From Hwanghaeella sp965227365 (lineage in GTDB: Bacteria; Pseudomonadota; Alphaproteobacteria; UBA8366; Aestuariispiraceae): a stretch of DNA of 64,000 nt. Below, piece after piece: positions 51,607 through 60,661 of the stretch. Made by a program: the position numbers and the translations under genes. The stretch covers positions 1,612,001 to 1,676,000 of the forward strand of contig NZ_OZ245754.1 in NCBI RefSeq assembly GCF_965227365.1, in the 5' to 3' direction. A model generated the notes under the pieces. The model was not told the origin of the DNA, did no database searches, and worked only from the letters and a program-made list of their open reading frames with translations. Every line of letters starts with the position of its first letter. Position 1 is the stretch's first letter.

Positions 51607-51873
51607 ATGAAGCGCAGCAGGTTCACTGAAGAGCAGATCATCGGGATATTGAAGGAGCAGGAGGCGGGTGAGCGGACGGCGGACGTTTGCCGCCGGCACG
51701 GGATCTCGGAGGCGACGTTCTACAAGTACAAGGCCAAGTTCGGTGGGATGGAGGTTTCCGATGCCCGGCGGCTGAAGGCCTTGGAGGATGAGAACCGCCG
51801 TCTGAAGAAGTTGCTCGCCGAGCAGATGCTGGACAACGCCATCCTGAAGGATGTCGCTTCAAAAAAATGGTAA
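51607..51873 (+). CDS. IS3-family transposase OrfA
   Basis: 88 residues, MKRSRFTEEQIIGILKEQEA..., with a helix-turn-helix (TADVCRRHGISEATFYKYKAK) and a leucine-zipper-like helix (RRLKALEDENRRLKKLLAEQ). The sequence type matches the IS407/IS51 side of IS3. AGGAGACGGAAC precedes the start. The gene ends just past the A7 slip site where translation can shift to OrfB. Confidence 0.93.
   Translation: MKRSRFTEEQIIGILKEQEAGERTADVCRRHGISEATFYKYKAKFGGMEVSDARRLKALEDENRRLKKLLAEQMLDNAILKDVASKKW
51861..51867 (+). other. A7 slippery site for -1 frameshifting
   Basis: Seven A residues, read as A AAA AAA in the orfA frame, lie two codons before the orfA stop. A -1 slip here enters the orfB frame to make the fused OrfAB transposase, as established for the IS3 family. 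Confidence 0.7.
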
Positions 51874-52706
51874 CGCCCGGTGCGAAGCGCGATGCGGTTT
51901 TGCATGTGCAGGCAGCCTTCGAGGTCAGCCAGCGTCGGGCGTGCAAGGTTCTGGCCGTCGATCGGTCGAGTGTGCGCTATCGGAGCATCCGCCCCGATGA
52001 CGGCCCTCTTCGGGAGAAGATCCGCGCCGTTGCCTCGGAACGCCGCCGGTTCGGTTACCGCCGCATCCACATCATGCTGCAGCGTCAGGGGATCGAGATG
52101 AACCAGAAGAAGCTCCGACGGCTGTATCGGGAAGAGAAGCTACAGGTCCGGCGCCGAGGCGGCCGAAAGCGGGCGCTCGGCACGCGCCGGCCGATGGAGC
52201 TGCCCGACCGGCCGAATGACCGTTGGAGCCTGGACTTCCTGAGCGACGCTTTCACCGACGGAAGGCGGTTCCGCATCCTCGCCGTCGTCGATGATTATAC
52301 CCGCGAGTGCCTGGCGCTGATCGCCGACACGTCGCTGTCGGGTACCAGGCTGGTGCGGGAGCTGGATGCGGTCGTCGCCCGACGCGGCAAGCCCAGGACC
52401 GTGGTTTCCGACAACGGCACGGAGATGACCAGTATGGCCGTGCTGAGATGGTGCCAGGAGACCGGCGTGGAATGGCACTACATCGCACCGGGCAAGCCGC
52501 AGCAGAACGCCTTCGTGGAAAGCTTCAACGGCAGGTTCCGGGACGAGTGCCTCAACGAGACGCTCTTCACGGAGCTCGGGGAAGCGCGGATCGCCATCAA
52601 TGCTTGGAAGGAGGACTACAACCGACACAGACCACATTCCTCACTCGGCAACGTCACGCCAAGGGAATACGCATCCAAATGGGTGCTGGAAAACCAAGCC
52701 GCATGA
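51867..52706 (+). CDS. IS3-family transposase OrfB (DDE integrase core)
   Basis: 279 residues from the ATG at 51867, in the -1 frame relative to OrfA and overlapping it by 7 bp. The rve integrase domain carries the DDE residues: Asp in WSLDFLSDAF, Asp in TVVSDNGTEM, and Glu in QQNAFVESFNGRFRDECLNE. HTH_21-like sequence precedes it. The end HSSLGNVTPREYA is typical. The gene looks intact. Confidence 0.94.
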   Translation: MVTPGAKRDAVLHVQAAFEVSQRRACKVLAVDRSSVRYRSIRPDDGPLREKIRAVASERRRFGYRRIHIMLQRQGIEMNQKKLRRLYREEKLQVRRRGGRKRALGTRRPMELPDRPNDRWSLDFLSDAFTDGRRFRILAVVDDYTRECLALIADTSLSGTRLVRELDAVVARRGKPRTVVSDNGTEMTSMAVLRWCQETGVEWHYIAPGKPQQNAFVESFNGRFRDECLNETLFTELGEARIAINAWKEDYNRHRPHSSLGNVTPREYASKWVLENQAA

Positions 52707-52886
52707 GGTCAAAAATCAACCCAAGGACTCGGCGCTAAGCTGGAGGGAACTCGGGTCTCAGGACACGGTGACAGGGCTTCCTGCGCAATTCAGTATTGCC
52801 GCCGACAGTCCAAGAATGCTGCGCAGCGCCTGCGACTCTGACACACAGGGAACCGAAAATAGCCTCAGCACTCACGGGAGCGGCAG

Positions 52887-53330
52887 ATGACACTCGACGC
52901 GAACAAGGCCCTGATGCGGCGCTTTTATGACGAGTTCTGGTGCAAGGGGAATCCGGACGCGGTGGATGAGTTGGTCGCGCCCGATTTCACCGATCATCAA
53001 TTGCCGCCGGGGATGCAACCCGGACCGAAAGGCTTGAAGCAGCTGGTGCGGGAATGGCGTACCGGGTTTCCGGACATGCATGAGGAGGTCGACATGATCT
53101 TCGCCGAGGGCGATTTGGTCAGCGGGCGCTTCGTGCTGACCGGGACGCATCTGGGGCCGTTCTTCGGTATCGCGCCGACGGGGCGGAAGGTGAAGATCAC
53201 GGGCATCGACATCGTGCGGATCCGCGATGGGCGGATTACGGATTTCTGGTACAGCGAAGACCAGTTGAGCCTGCTGCGCCAATTGGGCCAGATCCCCAAC
53301 GAGCCCCTGCCCACGCCGCAAGGGGAGTGA
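52887..53330 (+). CDS. SnoaL-like / ester cyclase family protein
   Basis: 147 residues of the NTF2-like fold: MRRFYDEFWCKGNPDAVDEL, VAPDFTDHQLPPGMQPG, and a C-terminal IRDGRITDFWYSEDQLSLL. Members include polyketide cyclases and many proteins of unknown role. No polyketide genes are near, so the activity is unassigned. A GGGAGCGGCAG site precedes the start. It lies 121 bp past the IS right end and is not disrupted by it. Confidence 0.82.
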   Translation: MTLDANKALMRRFYDEFWCKGNPDAVDELVAPDFTDHQLPPGMQPGPKGLKQLVREWRTGFPDMHEEVDMIFAEGDLVSGRFVLTGTHLGPFFGIAPTGRKVKITGIDIVRIRDGRITDFWYSEDQLSLLRQLGQIPNEPLPTPQGE

Positions 53331-53476
53331 CCGCGGCCGAGTGCGGTTTGCCCAGGTCGCGACGCTGTCTCTTTCATCGCTGGCCGCCGCCTTTTTTGAT
53401 CCGCCCTGTCGGCCCAAGCGTATCCCTACCATTTGTGAGACGGATAAGGGGACGCGCGTTCAACGCGGTCGAACTC

Positions 53477-53914
53477 GTGGGCAATCAAGACAAGGGAACA
53501 AGCGGAACCGGAACGACCGTGTTTTTCGACGGGTCCTGTCCGCTGTGTAGATCCGAGATCGGCCTGTATCGGGACCAGGACGCCGAGGGGCGCTTGCGTC
53601 TCGTCGATGTGTCGGCGCCGGATGCCTCGCTGCCCCAGGGCCTCGACAGGGATACGGCGATGGCGCGGTTCCATGTGGCCGCCGTGGACGGGCAGGTGCT
53701 GTCCGGCGCCGCGGCCTTCATCGAGGTCTGGCGGTCGCTGCCCGGCTGGCGCCGGCTGGCAGGTTTCGCCGGTTTGCCGGGCGTCGAACCGGTCCTGGAA
53801 GTCACCTATCGCGGCTTCCTGAAGGTCAGGCCTTTGCTCGTCCGGTTGTTCGTGGGTGTTCAGCGCCTGCGCGCCGCCATGCCCTTTCACCGGGTGCGGG
53901 CGGAGGATCGCTGA
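53477..53914 (+). CDS. DCC-family thiol-disulfide oxidoreductase-like protein (DUF393)
   Basis: 145 residues from the GTG at 53477; the true start is uncertain because no strong ribosome-binding site is seen, and the frame extends to 53327. The N-terminal VFFDGSCPLCRSEIGLYRDQ contains the DxxCPxC motif of the DCC family, a thioredoxin-like redox group. AAFIEVWRSLPGWRRLAGFA is the second conserved block. It may reduce or oxidise protein thiols; partners are unknown. Confidence 0.8.
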   Translation: MGNQDKGTSGTGTTVFFDGSCPLCRSEIGLYRDQDAEGRLRLVDVSAPDASLPQGLDRDTAMARFHVAAVDGQVLSGAAAFIEVWRSLPGWRRLAGFAGLPGVEPVLEVTYRGFLKVRPLLVRLFVGVQRLRAAMPFHRVRAEDR

Positions 53915-53973
53915 TCGCGCCCGTCGCCACGCGCCGGTCTCCCAGGTAGGGCTCAAAGGCAGGCCCCCCCGGG

Positions 53974-54522
53974 TCACATCCCGAACATCTGTTTCAGTTC
54001 CGCCAGCTGTTCGTCGTTCAGGCGGTCGCGTCCCTCGGCATAATTCCGCGCGTTCATCTCGTAGAAACGGGCATTGCCGATATTGGCCGCGCCGCAGTCG
54101 CGTTCCGCCACGCGTTTGCCGGGGACGCCGGCGATGATGGAGTTTTCCGGGAGTTCCGCGTTTTCGCGGATGATCGTATGGCCGGCGACGATGGAATTCG
54201 CGCCGATCTTTGCGCCGTCCATGATGGTGGCGTTGATGCCGATCAGGCAGCGGTCGCCGATCTCGCAGCCATGCAGGGTGACGTGATGGGTGATCGAGCA
54301 ATCCTCGCCCACGATGGTCGGCGTCCGCGCACCGACATGGATCATCACGAAATCCTGGATATTGGTCCGCGCGCCGATGCGGATTTCATGGAACTCCGCC
54401 CGCGTCACCACATTCGGCCAGATCGACGCCCCCGGCCCGATATAGACCTTGCCGTAGAGCTGGGCGCTGTCATGCACCAATGCCGGATTATCCAGTGTTA
54501 CACTCGCCCCGATATGTCCCAT
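53974..54522 (-). CDS. Gamma-carbonic-anhydrase-family hexapeptide protein (YrdA-like)
   Basis: 182 residues from the ATG at 54522 (GGGAGG upstream). It is a left-handed beta-helix with LYGKVYIGPGASIWPNVV, FVMIHVGARTPTIVGEDCSI and HHVTLHGCEIGDRCLIG, which place the three metal-binding His. It resembles the housekeeping YrdA/Cam-like group rather than the paaY copy at 16235. Carbonic anhydrase activity is variable in the family. It converges on the DCC gene. Confidence 0.87.
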   Translation of the reverse strand: MGHIGASVTLDNPALVHDSAQLYGKVYIGPGASIWPNVVTRAEFHEIRIGARTNIQDFVMIHVGARTPTIVGEDCSITHHVTLHGCEIGDRCLIGINATIMDGAKIGANSIVAGHTIIRENAELPENSIIAGVPGKRVAERDCGAANIGNARFYEMNARNYAEGRDRLNDEQLAELKQMFGM

Positions 54523-54789
54523 CGCGTCTGTGCCTCCCTTACTGTGTTGCATGGCTGTGTTTCATGTCGTTCGGTTGGCCGCCATCCCATCACGAATCGA
54601 ACGGTCCCGCCATGCCGTGGCCGGAAATCGTCCGGGCCAATCTGACGGCTGTCGCGCCCCGACGCCACGGCCACCGTTTCACAACTCTTGAGGCAAAAAC
54701 GAGGGTTGTCTGCAGCGCGGTCGGGGGCAAGCCTAGCGGCGAAAAGACGAGAATGACAGGAACGCCGGCCGGCATCCGGGAGGGACAGC

Positions 54790-55698
54790 GTGCAGGGCGA
54801 CACGCCGACATCGAAAGAGCCTTCATCCCAGGGGGGAACATCGCAGGATAGGGCCTTGGCGGGCATCGCGATGATGTGCGCGGGGATCGCCTGCCTCAGC
54901 GTTAATGACGCCATCGCCAAGCATTTGATAGAGGTCTATTCGCCGCTTCAGATCCTGTTCCTGCGCAATGTCATCGCCCTGCCTTTCGCCCTGGCGATCA
55001 CGGCGCGGATGGGCGGCGTCCGGGCGCTGCGGTCCGGTCGGCCGGCGGCGCATGTCCTGCGCGGCTTCCTGTGGGTCGTGGCGACGATCATGTTCTTTAC
55101 CAGCTTCGCCCATCTGGACCTGGCCGAGGCGACCGCGCTGATCTTCGTGGCGCCGCTGTTCATCACCGCGATCTCCGCCGCCTTCCTGAAGGAACAGGTG
55201 GGCTGGCGCCGCTGGCTGGCGGTCGGGGCGGGTTTCGTCGGCGTGCTGGTCGTCATCCGGCCGGGATCGGCGGCGTTTCAGCTTGTCTCCCTGCTGCCGG
55301 TGACGACGGCCTTCGTCTATGCTCTGTTGATGCTGAGCGCCCGCTGGGTCGACCCGAAGGAAAGCGCCTGGACCATGCTGCTCTATCTGACCGGGACCAG
55401 CGCGGTGTTGAGCGCCTTCGTCGTGCCCTTCTTCTGGACCCCGATCCGGATCGAGGATCTGTGGTTCTTCGCCGGCATCGCGCTGTTCGGCACGGCGGGC
55501 ATGACCCTGATGACCCAGGCCTTCCGCCTGGCGCCGGCGGCGATCGTCGCGCCCTTCGACTATACGGGCATCGTCTGGGCGACGGCGCTGGGCTGGCTGT
55601 TCTGGAACGAAATCCCCGACGCGGCGGCCTTCCTGGGCGCGGCCATCATCGTCGGCAGCGGTATTTTCATCCTGTTGCGGGAACGCGGAAACCGCTGA
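54790..55698 (+). CDS. DMT-superfamily transporter (EamA)
   Basis: 302 residues from the GTG at 54790 (GGGAGGGACAGC upstream). Two EamA halves of about five helices each are visible, the first from ALAGIAMMCAGIACLSVNDA and the second after about residue 160. The conserved ATALIFVAPLFITAISAAFL, a gap, then GWLFWNEIPDAAAFLGAAII fit the family. It exports or exchanges an unknown metabolite. It is monocistronic. Confidence 0.88.
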   Translation: MQGDTPTSKEPSSQGGTSQDRALAGIAMMCAGIACLSVNDAIAKHLIEVYSPLQILFLRNVIALPFALAITARMGGVRALRSGRPAAHVLRGFLWVVATIMFFTSFAHLDLAEATALIFVAPLFITAISAAFLKEQVGWRRWLAVGAGFVGVLVVIRPGSAAFQLVSLLPVTTAFVYALLMLSARWVDPKESAWTMLLYLTGTSAVLSAFVVPFFWTPIRIEDLWFFAGIALFGTAGMTLMTQAFRLAPAAIVAPFDYTGIVWATALGWLFWNEIPDAAAFLGAAIIVGSGIFILLRERGNR

Positions 55699-55803
55699 AC
55701 GCTGAACGGAACGGGCGCGGCGGCTCCGCCATCGGATGACAGCGCTGCGTCCGGTTGATAGCTTGCGCGGCGACAGATCAAGCGAACCGGGGGAGGGGGC
55801 GTT

Positions 55804-56514
55804 TTGACCGTAAGATCTTTTGGTGTCGCCTTGTGTTTCGCGCTGTGCCTGGCGGCTTTATCAGCGCCGGCGCATGCCCAGAATACGGCCGTTACCCGGC
55901 AGGAAGATGGATCCGTGCGGGTGGAGGGGGCGGATGAGGCGGCGGCCGAACTGAAAGCGATCCTGCAGGGCGGGAAGGGGAAGGAAACAGACGCACGCGC
56001 CGACCGGACCCCCGGCATGGATTATGACGCGGAAATCGCGAAAGCGATGAAGGCGGGCGAGGCGATCAAGGCCGCGACGCTTCGCAGCTGCAAGGATGTG
56101 CCGCCGGGAACCACGGTGACGGTCGCACCGGCTTTCGCCGCGGTCATGCGCCAATATTGCCTGCAGCGCGAATTCGACATCGCGGTCGATCCGCGTCAGC
56201 TGCACAAGGGGCCGATCCGCAGCGACCCGCCGCCGGGTTCGGCGCAGAAAGGCGGCACGGGGCGGGATCCCGCCGTGGAAGCCTGCCGACGGGAAACCCT
56301 GGACCATGTCATCACCTGCGCCAAGGTGACCGACTATCTGAATTGCGAGACCTGGGGCTGTCCCGAGATCATCCAATGCGACAAGCGTTTGACCCGGTGT
56401 GACGATCATGGCGCGCCGTATGACCGAAGCGGCAATTTCTATTGCGATACACGGAATTGGCGGACCAGGGATTTCGACCTGAACGTCCTGCTGGCGGAAA
56501 CCTGTCCGGAATAG
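55804..56514 (+). CDS. Secreted Cys-rich hypothetical protein
   Basis: 236 residues from the TTG at 55804, after GGGGGAGGGGGCG. The Sec signal is FGVALCFALCLAALSAPAHA, cleaved before QNTAV. The C-terminal ~90 residues carry about ten Cys (CRRETLDHVITCAKVTDYLN, then CETWGCPEIIQC and CDDHG), suggesting a disulfide-bonded domain. I recognise no family. It converges on the MgtC-like gene. Confidence 0.7.
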   Translation: MTVRSFGVALCFALCLAALSAPAHAQNTAVTRQEDGSVRVEGADEAAAELKAILQGGKGKETDARADRTPGMDYDAEIAKAMKAGEAIKAATLRSCKDVPPGTTVTVAPAFAAVMRQYCLQREFDIAVDPRQLHKGPIRSDPPPGSAQKGGTGRDPAVEACRRETLDHVITCAKVTDYLNCETWGCPEIIQCDKRLTRCDDHGAPYDRSGNFYCDTRNWRTRDFDLNVLLAETCPE

Positions 56515-56554
56515 GCTGTGTTCGAACAGGGGGGCATTTCCTCGCCTGTCCGGC

Positions 56555-57016
56555 TCAGCCATTCTCTTCAAGTGTCTTGTGCTGGATGAAACCGAGCACC
56601 AGCACAATCAGGACGGCGAACCCCGTGATCATCGCGGCCAGCGGCAGATAGCCCATGCCGCAGGCAAGGCCGATGGCGCCACAGGCCCAGACCGATGCGC
56701 CGGTGGTGATGCCCTTGACGTCACCGCCGCTTTGGATGATCGCGCCGGCGCCCAGGAACCCGATGCCGCCGATGACGCCGTCGATGATGCGGCTGGGATC
56801 GATGCTGGCCGAGGGGTCGCCTTCGGCGGTGGCGAAAAGCAGGCTCATGCCCATGATCATGAAGGCCGCCGCGCCGAGGGAGACCAGCATATGGGTGCGC
56901 AGACCGGCCGCCTTGCCGCGCAATTCCCGATCCAGGCCGAGCAGGAAGGCGAGGCCGGCGGCGCTGGCCAATCGGGCGGCCATGTCCAGGATCGGAATCT
57001 CGGTTTCGAAATACAT
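56555..57016 (-). CDS. MgtC/SapB-family membrane protein
   Basis: 153 residues from the ATG at 57016, seven bases after GGAGG; longer frames to 57043 or 57214 are less likely. It has four to five hydrophobic helices with the family motifs LAFLLGLDRELRGKAAGLRTH, IIDGVIGGIGFLGAGAI and GITTGASVWACGAIGLACG. Relatives act in magnesium homeostasis or F1Fo regulation. The short form lacks the C-terminal cytosolic domain of Salmonella MgtC. Confidence 0.88.
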   Translation of the reverse strand: MYFETEIPILDMAARLASAAGLAFLLGLDRELRGKAAGLRTHMLVSLGAAAFMIMGMSLLFATAEGDPSASIDPSRIIDGVIGGIGFLGAGAIIQSGGDVKGITTGASVWACGAIGLACGMGYLPLAAMITGFAVLIVLVLGFIQHKTLEENG

Positions 57017-57255
57017 CTCCTTGCCTCCGGTAACGATGCCCATGGCTCTCCGCCGCTCGCTCGAAGGATCAACGGTTGAACGACCCGTCGGTTGCGCTGC
57101 GTCGTTGCGTGTGCGTGAGGGATCGCAGTTTTTCCGGCAGGGCAGGGAAAGCCCGGTTGCACCGGAAAACAGACCCGGCCAGAATTCAGGCAAAGAGCGG
57201 GTCGCATCCGGCAAAGGCCGGATCCCAAGAAGTGGCCCGCCACGGAGGAAACGAC

Positions 57256-58146
57256 ATGGCGATTACCGTTACACCGATGGATGCGGCCCGCCCCGATTTC
57301 GGTGCCCTGGTCGAAGGGGTGGATATCGCGGCCGGCGTCTCTGCCGAAACCGCGGCCGAGATCGAGGATGCGATCGATCTCTACGGCGTGCTGGTTTTCC
57401 GGGATCAGGTCCTGGACGACGACCAGCAATACGCCTTTTCCCAGCATTTCGGCGAGATGGAGACGGCCACCGGCGACATCGCGCGGCTGGAGGATCGGCG
57501 GCTGCCGATGACGGTCAACGATATCTCGAACCTGGATCAGCATGGCCGGGTCGTGTCGCGGGACGACCGGCGGCGGCTGTTCGGCCTGGGCAATATGCTG
57601 TGGCATTCGGACAGCTCGTTCAAACGCGTGCCGTCGAAATTCTCCCTGCTGTCGGCGCGGGTTATCCCGGGGGAGGGCGGCAATACGGAGTTCGCCGATA
57701 TGCGCGCCGCCTGGGACGCGCTGGACCCGGCCCTTCAGGCGGAATGCATGGATCTGATCTGCGAGCACAGCCAGCTCTATTCCCGCGGCAAGCTGGGCTT
57801 CGATGAATTCACCGAGGAGGAGCGGGCGAAATGGGCGCCGGTGCTTCAGCGCCTTGTGCGCACTCACCCGCGCACGGGCAGGAAGTCGCTCTATCTGGCA
57901 TCCCATGCGGGCGGGATCGTCGGCTGGCCGGTGCCGGAAGCGCGGATGTTCCTGCTGGACCTGACCGAGCACGCGACCCAGCGCCGCTTCGTCTATGCGC
58001 ATGAATGGCGGCAATGGGACCTGGTGATGTGGGACAACCGCGTCACCATGCACCGGGCCCGGCGCTACGACCATACCAAGGCGCGCGACATGCACCGTAC
58101 CACGGTCGCCTGCGAGGAACCGACGGTCGCCGATCAGGCGGCGTGA
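57256..58146 (+). CDS. TauD/TfdA-family alpha-ketoglutarate-dependent dioxygenase
   Basis: 296 residues from the ATG at 57256, behind GGAGGAAACGAC; the frame reaches 57076 without a good site. The Fe(II) facial triad is the His and Asp in MLWHSDSSFKRV plus the distal His in NRVTMHRARRYD. The 2-oxoglutarate-binding Arg lies in RDMHRTTVAC. Members hydroxylate taurine, 2,4-D and other organics. The TfdA-like spacing is seen, but the substrate is unknown. It converges on the VPLPA-CTERM gene across a bidirectional terminator. Confidence 0.88.
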   Translation: MAITVTPMDAARPDFGALVEGVDIAAGVSAETAAEIEDAIDLYGVLVFRDQVLDDDQQYAFSQHFGEMETATGDIARLEDRRLPMTVNDISNLDQHGRVVSRDDRRRLFGLGNMLWHSDSSFKRVPSKFSLLSARVIPGEGGNTEFADMRAAWDALDPALQAECMDLICEHSQLYSRGKLGFDEFTEEERAKWAPVLQRLVRTHPRTGRKSLYLASHAGGIVGWPVPEARMFLLDLTEHATQRRFVYAHEWRQWDLVMWDNRVTMHRARRYDHTKARDMHRTTVACEEPTVADQAA

Positions 58147-58170
58147 CGGGATTGGCCCCGCGCCACTAAG

Positions 58171-58200
58171 AAAAACGGCGCCGTGGAGGCGCCGCTTCTT
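58171..58200. terminator. Bidirectional terminator
   Basis: CGGCGCC at 58176-58182 and GGCGCCG at 58188-58194 form a perfect 7-bp stem with a 5-base loop. AAAAA before it gives TTTTT on the minus strand, for the VPLPA-CTERM transcript, and CTTCTT follows on the plus strand, for the dioxygenase. Confidence 0.85.
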
Positions 58201-58219
58201 AACTTCGTGTGAGAACCGG

Positions 58220-58849
58220 TCAGGCCGCGGTCTTGCGACGGCGCGACAGGATGCCCAGCCCCGCAAGGCCGGCCACCAGCAGAGGCAGGGCCGCCGGCAG
58301 CGGCACGGCGCTCACCCCGTTCGAGGCGGAGAAGCTGTAGCTGGACTGATTGACCGGATTGTCCGGCAGTGTCAGTGAAACGGACGTACCGAACGCGAAG
58401 AAGGCCGTCGCCACGGAATTCAGCGCCGTTCCGTTGTTGAAAAAAACATTCCGGTAATCCTGCGTCGAGTTAAACGAGGGATCGAGATCCACATCCGCAG
58501 CGAAACTGACGCTTTCACCGGCGTCGAACCCCGTGAAGGTGAGGTCGATGGTATCGGACCGTGCCCCGTTATCCACCGAATCCGGGCTGTTCAGCGTCGA
58601 CGTGCCGCCGGCGGGATTGGAGAGCGAATTCACGAAGTCGAAATGTCTGCTGACGTTTCCGATCGTAAAGGTGAAGCCGGTCAATTGTTGCCCCGCAGCG
58701 CTGGTATTGACCAGGGTGAAGGTAGGGACGTTGGTATTGCCGGAGAGCGTGAGATCGAAACCCAGAGGCGGCGTGACGACCGCTGCCTGGGCGGGCAGCG
58801 AAGCCATTGCGCCCAGTGTCAGGGCGGCGAGAACGGCTTTGAACTTCAT
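58220..58849 (-). CDS. VPLPA-CTERM sorting-domain protein
   Basis: 209 residues. The Sec signal is AVLAALTLGAMASLPAQA, and the mature beta-rich region is GFDLTLSGNTNVPTF then GFDAGESVSFAADVDLD. The C-terminus carries VSAVPLPAALPLLVAGLAGL and SRRRK, the VPLPA version of PEP-CTERM. The signal predicts processing by an EpsH/exosortase-type enzyme and anchoring with exopolysaccharide. The sortase is not in the window. It is the second VPLPA protein here and has an intact signal peptide, unlike the one at 27155. Confidence 0.85.
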   Translation of the reverse strand: MKFKAVLAALTLGAMASLPAQAAVVTPPLGFDLTLSGNTNVPTFTLVNTSAAGQQLTGFTFTIGNVSRHFDFVNSLSNPAGGTSTLNSPDSVDNGARSDTIDLTFTGFDAGESVSFAADVDLDPSFNSTQDYRNVFFNNGTALNSVATAFFAFGTSVSLTLPDNPVNQSSYSFSASNGVSAVPLPAALPLLVAGLAGLGILSRRRKTAA

Positions 58850-59083
58850 CTTTAATCTCCTGATCCAAAAAACTGGTAAATTGGCAGCAGACCGATTGTT
58901 TCGAAATTCGCGGCACTCCGAAAGCCTGTTTTTGACCGGGCTGAGGGCGTTTTGTTAACGCTCGTTTGCTAACGGTCCAAGAACATTGATCGCCGTTAAA
59001 TAAGCGTTTGATGATGGAGGTGTCCCGGGCGCGCGACGCTGTTGGCGGAACGGCGCGGAGGGCTGCGAGGCTATGCGGTGCTA

Positions 59084-59905
59084 TTAAATTCCGGACAGTG
59101 CCGCCAGCGCCTCGGCGCTGCGTGCGATTTCGGGGTCCGGGTTCCGGTCGATGATTTCCAGAATCGGCTGTTCGGTGTAGCCGACATTCTTCATGGCCTG
59201 CATTGCCGCCCGAAAATCCACATCGCCCAGACCGACGGCATCGTGCTTGTAAACGTGCTGCGTGGTGTCGGACAGATGGACGGTCTGCAGGCGGGACTGC
59301 ACCCTTTTCATACCGGCGGTGATATCCTCCTTGATGAAATGACCGTTGGCGACGTCGTAGGTGATGCCGATCCCGTCATGGCCGTATGTATCGAGCGCCT
59401 CCATCATGCCGTCCGCATCGGGCAGGAAGGCGAAGGGCATGTTCTCGATCAACAGCATGACGCCCGCGCGTTCCGCCACCGGGACCAAACGGTCCAGGCC
59501 CTTGAAGAAGCAGTCCATCATGAAGTCGCGCGGTGCCGGGAACAGCGGGTTGGGCTTGCCGGGGCCGACGATCATACGCGGGATGCCCAGATCGCCCGAC
59601 AATTCGACCAGCGCGGTTAATGTGTTCAGTGAATAGTCCCGCATCGCCGGGTCGCAGGCGGCGATGTTGATATCGATATTCGGCATGTTCGACGACAGGA
59701 ACCGCGCCCCGGTCTCCGCCTGTGCCGCCAGCAGGTCCTTGGCGGTGGCCGCATGCTCCGCCCCGTACCAAAGATGGTTCGGGAACATCATGAACTCGAA
59801 CCCGGAATAGCCTTGATCCGACAGGTGCCGGACCGCGTCGGCGGCGGTGTGCGAGAAGAGATAGGAATAGAGATTTATCGCAAAGTCGGAACCGTCGGTC
59901 GCCAT
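59084..59905 (-). CDS. Sugar phosphate isomerase/epimerase (AP_endonuc_2 TIM barrel)
   Basis: 273 residues from the ATG at 59905, after GGGGGAA. TIM-barrel metal-ligand positions are seen in LLIENMPF, GITYDVANGHFIKED, VHLSDTTQHVYKHD and ILEIIDRN. Related enzymes act on sugars, hydroxypyruvate or inosose. The substrate is unknown. It is a single gene; its upstream gap to 60139 contains no recognisable element. Confidence 0.83.
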   Translation of the reverse strand: MATDGSDFAINLYSYLFSHTAADAVRHLSDQGYSGFEFMMFPNHLWYGAEHAATAKDLLAAQAETGARFLSSNMPNIDINIAACDPAMRDYSLNTLTALVELSGDLGIPRMIVGPGKPNPLFPAPRDFMMDCFFKGLDRLVPVAERAGVMLLIENMPFAFLPDADGMMEALDTYGHDGIGITYDVANGHFIKEDITAGMKRVQSRLQTVHLSDTTQHVYKHDAVGLGDVDFRAAMQAMKNVGYTEQPILEIIDRNPDPEIARSAEALAALSGI

Positions 59906-60138
59906 CATTTCCCCCAGATTGCCTTTTACGCCGGACGCACAGGGCGCGCTGTTTGGGGAATTGCAGCATTGTATTTGGATGTATGCAACAGAATACATCG
60001 CAGATTGGCCTCCGGTCCCGGAGATCAGGCATGGTCGCGGAATACCTGCTCTTTACGCAGGCGATCGCCGCAGGCCGCCGCATGTGCCCGACCAACCTGT
60101 TCGTTGTCGGCGGCCGAGGCCCGACGACCGTCCGATGC

Positions 60139-60645
60139 TCAGTTACCGGGAAAACCGCGCGACCCGGCGCAGACATCGCCTTCGGGGATGCCGTCGACCC
60201 ATTCACGCAACTGGGCGATGCGCTGTTCCGTCAGTTCCATATTCACGGCGGCCCAGCACATCGGAAAGGAACTGCCGTATTCGGCCCGGGCGCCGGCCTG
60301 TGTGTCGGCCTTCGGAAAGACGGCTTCGGCATGGGCCGCGCGGAAGGCGCGCCAGGCTTCCTGCGCCTTGCGGATCTTGCGCACCGTATCGGCGTCGCCC
60401 CGGACCTTGTCGAGCATGATGGCGTAAAGCGCGTTCATTTCCATTTCCGCCTTGTCCAGTTCCGACAGTCCGCAGGCGGTCATGGCGCCTTGGCTGGTCG
60501 CCTTGTCCCAGCAGTCCTGGGAAGCGGCGTCTTGGGAAGCGGCGTTCTGGGCCGCGACGGGCAGGGACGCGGTTGCCGTCCCGGTCAGAAGCACAAGGGC
60601 GAAAACGGTTTGGAGATTGCGGTGGGGGCGGGAAAAATTCTGCAT
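60139..60645 (-). CDS. LprI/DUF1311-like secreted protein
   Basis: 168 residues with a signal segment (LQTVFALVLLTGTATASLPV, cleaved after AAQ). A small repeat, NAASQDAASQD, follows the signal. The LprI domain reads CWDKATSQGAMTACGLSELD then QEAWRAFRAAHAEAVF, with paired Cys. LprI-type proteins inhibit lysozyme in mycobacteria, but most homologues are uncharacterised. It lies 16 bp from the DUF1737 gene on the same strand, downstream of it. Confidence 0.8.
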   Translation of the reverse strand: MQNFSRPHRNLQTVFALVLLTGTATASLPVAAQNAASQDAASQDCWDKATSQGAMTACGLSELDKAEMEMNALYAIMLDKVRGDADTVRKIRKAQEAWRAFRAAHAEAVFPKADTQAGARAEYGSSFPMCWAAVNMELTEQRIAQLREWVDGIPEGDVCAGSRGFPGN

Positions 60646-60661
60646 ATTCGTCTCACTCGTA

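Larger units (their letters stand above)
51543..52765 (+). mobile_element. IS3-family (IS407-group-like) insertion sequence, complete
   Basis: A 1,223-bp element. Both ends begin TGTCCTGAGACCC (51543-51555, and as the reverse complement at 52753-52765), with weaker matching further inward. It is flanked by a 4-bp direct repeat, CGGT, at 51539-51542 and 52766-52769, the size expected for this group. It carries orfA and orfB with an A7 frameshift site. Intact ends, duplication and genes indicate a recent and probably still functional insertion. Confidence 0.92.
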
